13,733 nucleotides of DNA, taken from NCBI GenBank assembly GCA_900540635.1, contig UQGU01000058.1, forward strand, positions 1-13,733, written 5' to 3'. This DNA is from an uncultured Eubacteriales bacterium. Lineage in GTDB: Bacteria; Bacillota; Clostridia; Oscillospirales; Oscillospiraceae. This document shows positions 13,727-13,733 of this stretch, piece after piece (positions within the stretch are counted from its first letter, which is position 1; each line of letters starts with the position of its first letter). Under the pieces are notes generated by a model. The model saw only the letters and a program-made list of their open reading frames with translations. It searched no databases and was not told the DNA's origin. The position numbers were made by a program, and so were the translations under genes.

Positions 13727-13733
13727 ACTCCGC

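Overview
The window looks like a chromosomal segment of a GC-rich, Gram-positive Clostridia-type bacterium, most likely an Oscillospiraceae relative (inferred from gene content and style, not from a marker-gene match). The signs are strong AGGAGG-type ribosome binding sites, lipoproteins with classical lipoboxes, a GH25 muramidase with SH3-like repeats, a Firmicutes-style ABC-F protein, a perfect CIRCE element upstream of htpG, and GC-rich codon use throughout the real genes. Nine protein-coding genes are well supported. No rRNA, tRNA or CRISPR array was seen.

Layout: (1) 1-259, an interspersed palindromic repeat (copy A, cut by the window edge). (2) 260-3701, a four-gene plus-strand operon: an ATP-grasp ligase, then the permease, ATPase and lipoprotein binding protein of a polar amino acid ABC importer, closed by a strong terminator. 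(3) 3751-3908, repeat copy B. (4) 4013-5530, a secreted GH25 muramidase lipoprotein with three SH3-like repeats, with its own extended -10 promoter. (5) 5531-5899, an AT-rich intergenic stretch holding a 30-bp perfect palindrome, an apparent gene remnant, a terminator and the promoter of the next operon. (6) 5900-7695, a MarR regulator overlapping a MATE efflux gene. (7) 7701-8008, repeat copy C, the most complete, followed by a bidirectional terminator. (8) 8067-11432, minus strand, an ABC-F ribosome-associated ATPase followed by arginyl-tRNA synthetase. (9) 11433-11773, a divergent intergenic region with a heptamer inverted-repeat element and the htpG promoter with CIRCE. (10) 11774-13663, htpG.

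Functionally the segment is mostly housekeeping: nutrient uptake, wall turnover, drug efflux, translation and protein folding. The parts that stand out are the ATP-grasp ligase tied to an amino acid importer, the ABC-F protein in which one of the two composite ATP sites is degenerate on both faces, and a modular family of nested palindromic repeats that occurs three times, always between transcription units and never inside an operon. I did not find a clear new defence or mobile system. The ligase-importer operon and the nested repeats are the best candidates for undescribed biology.
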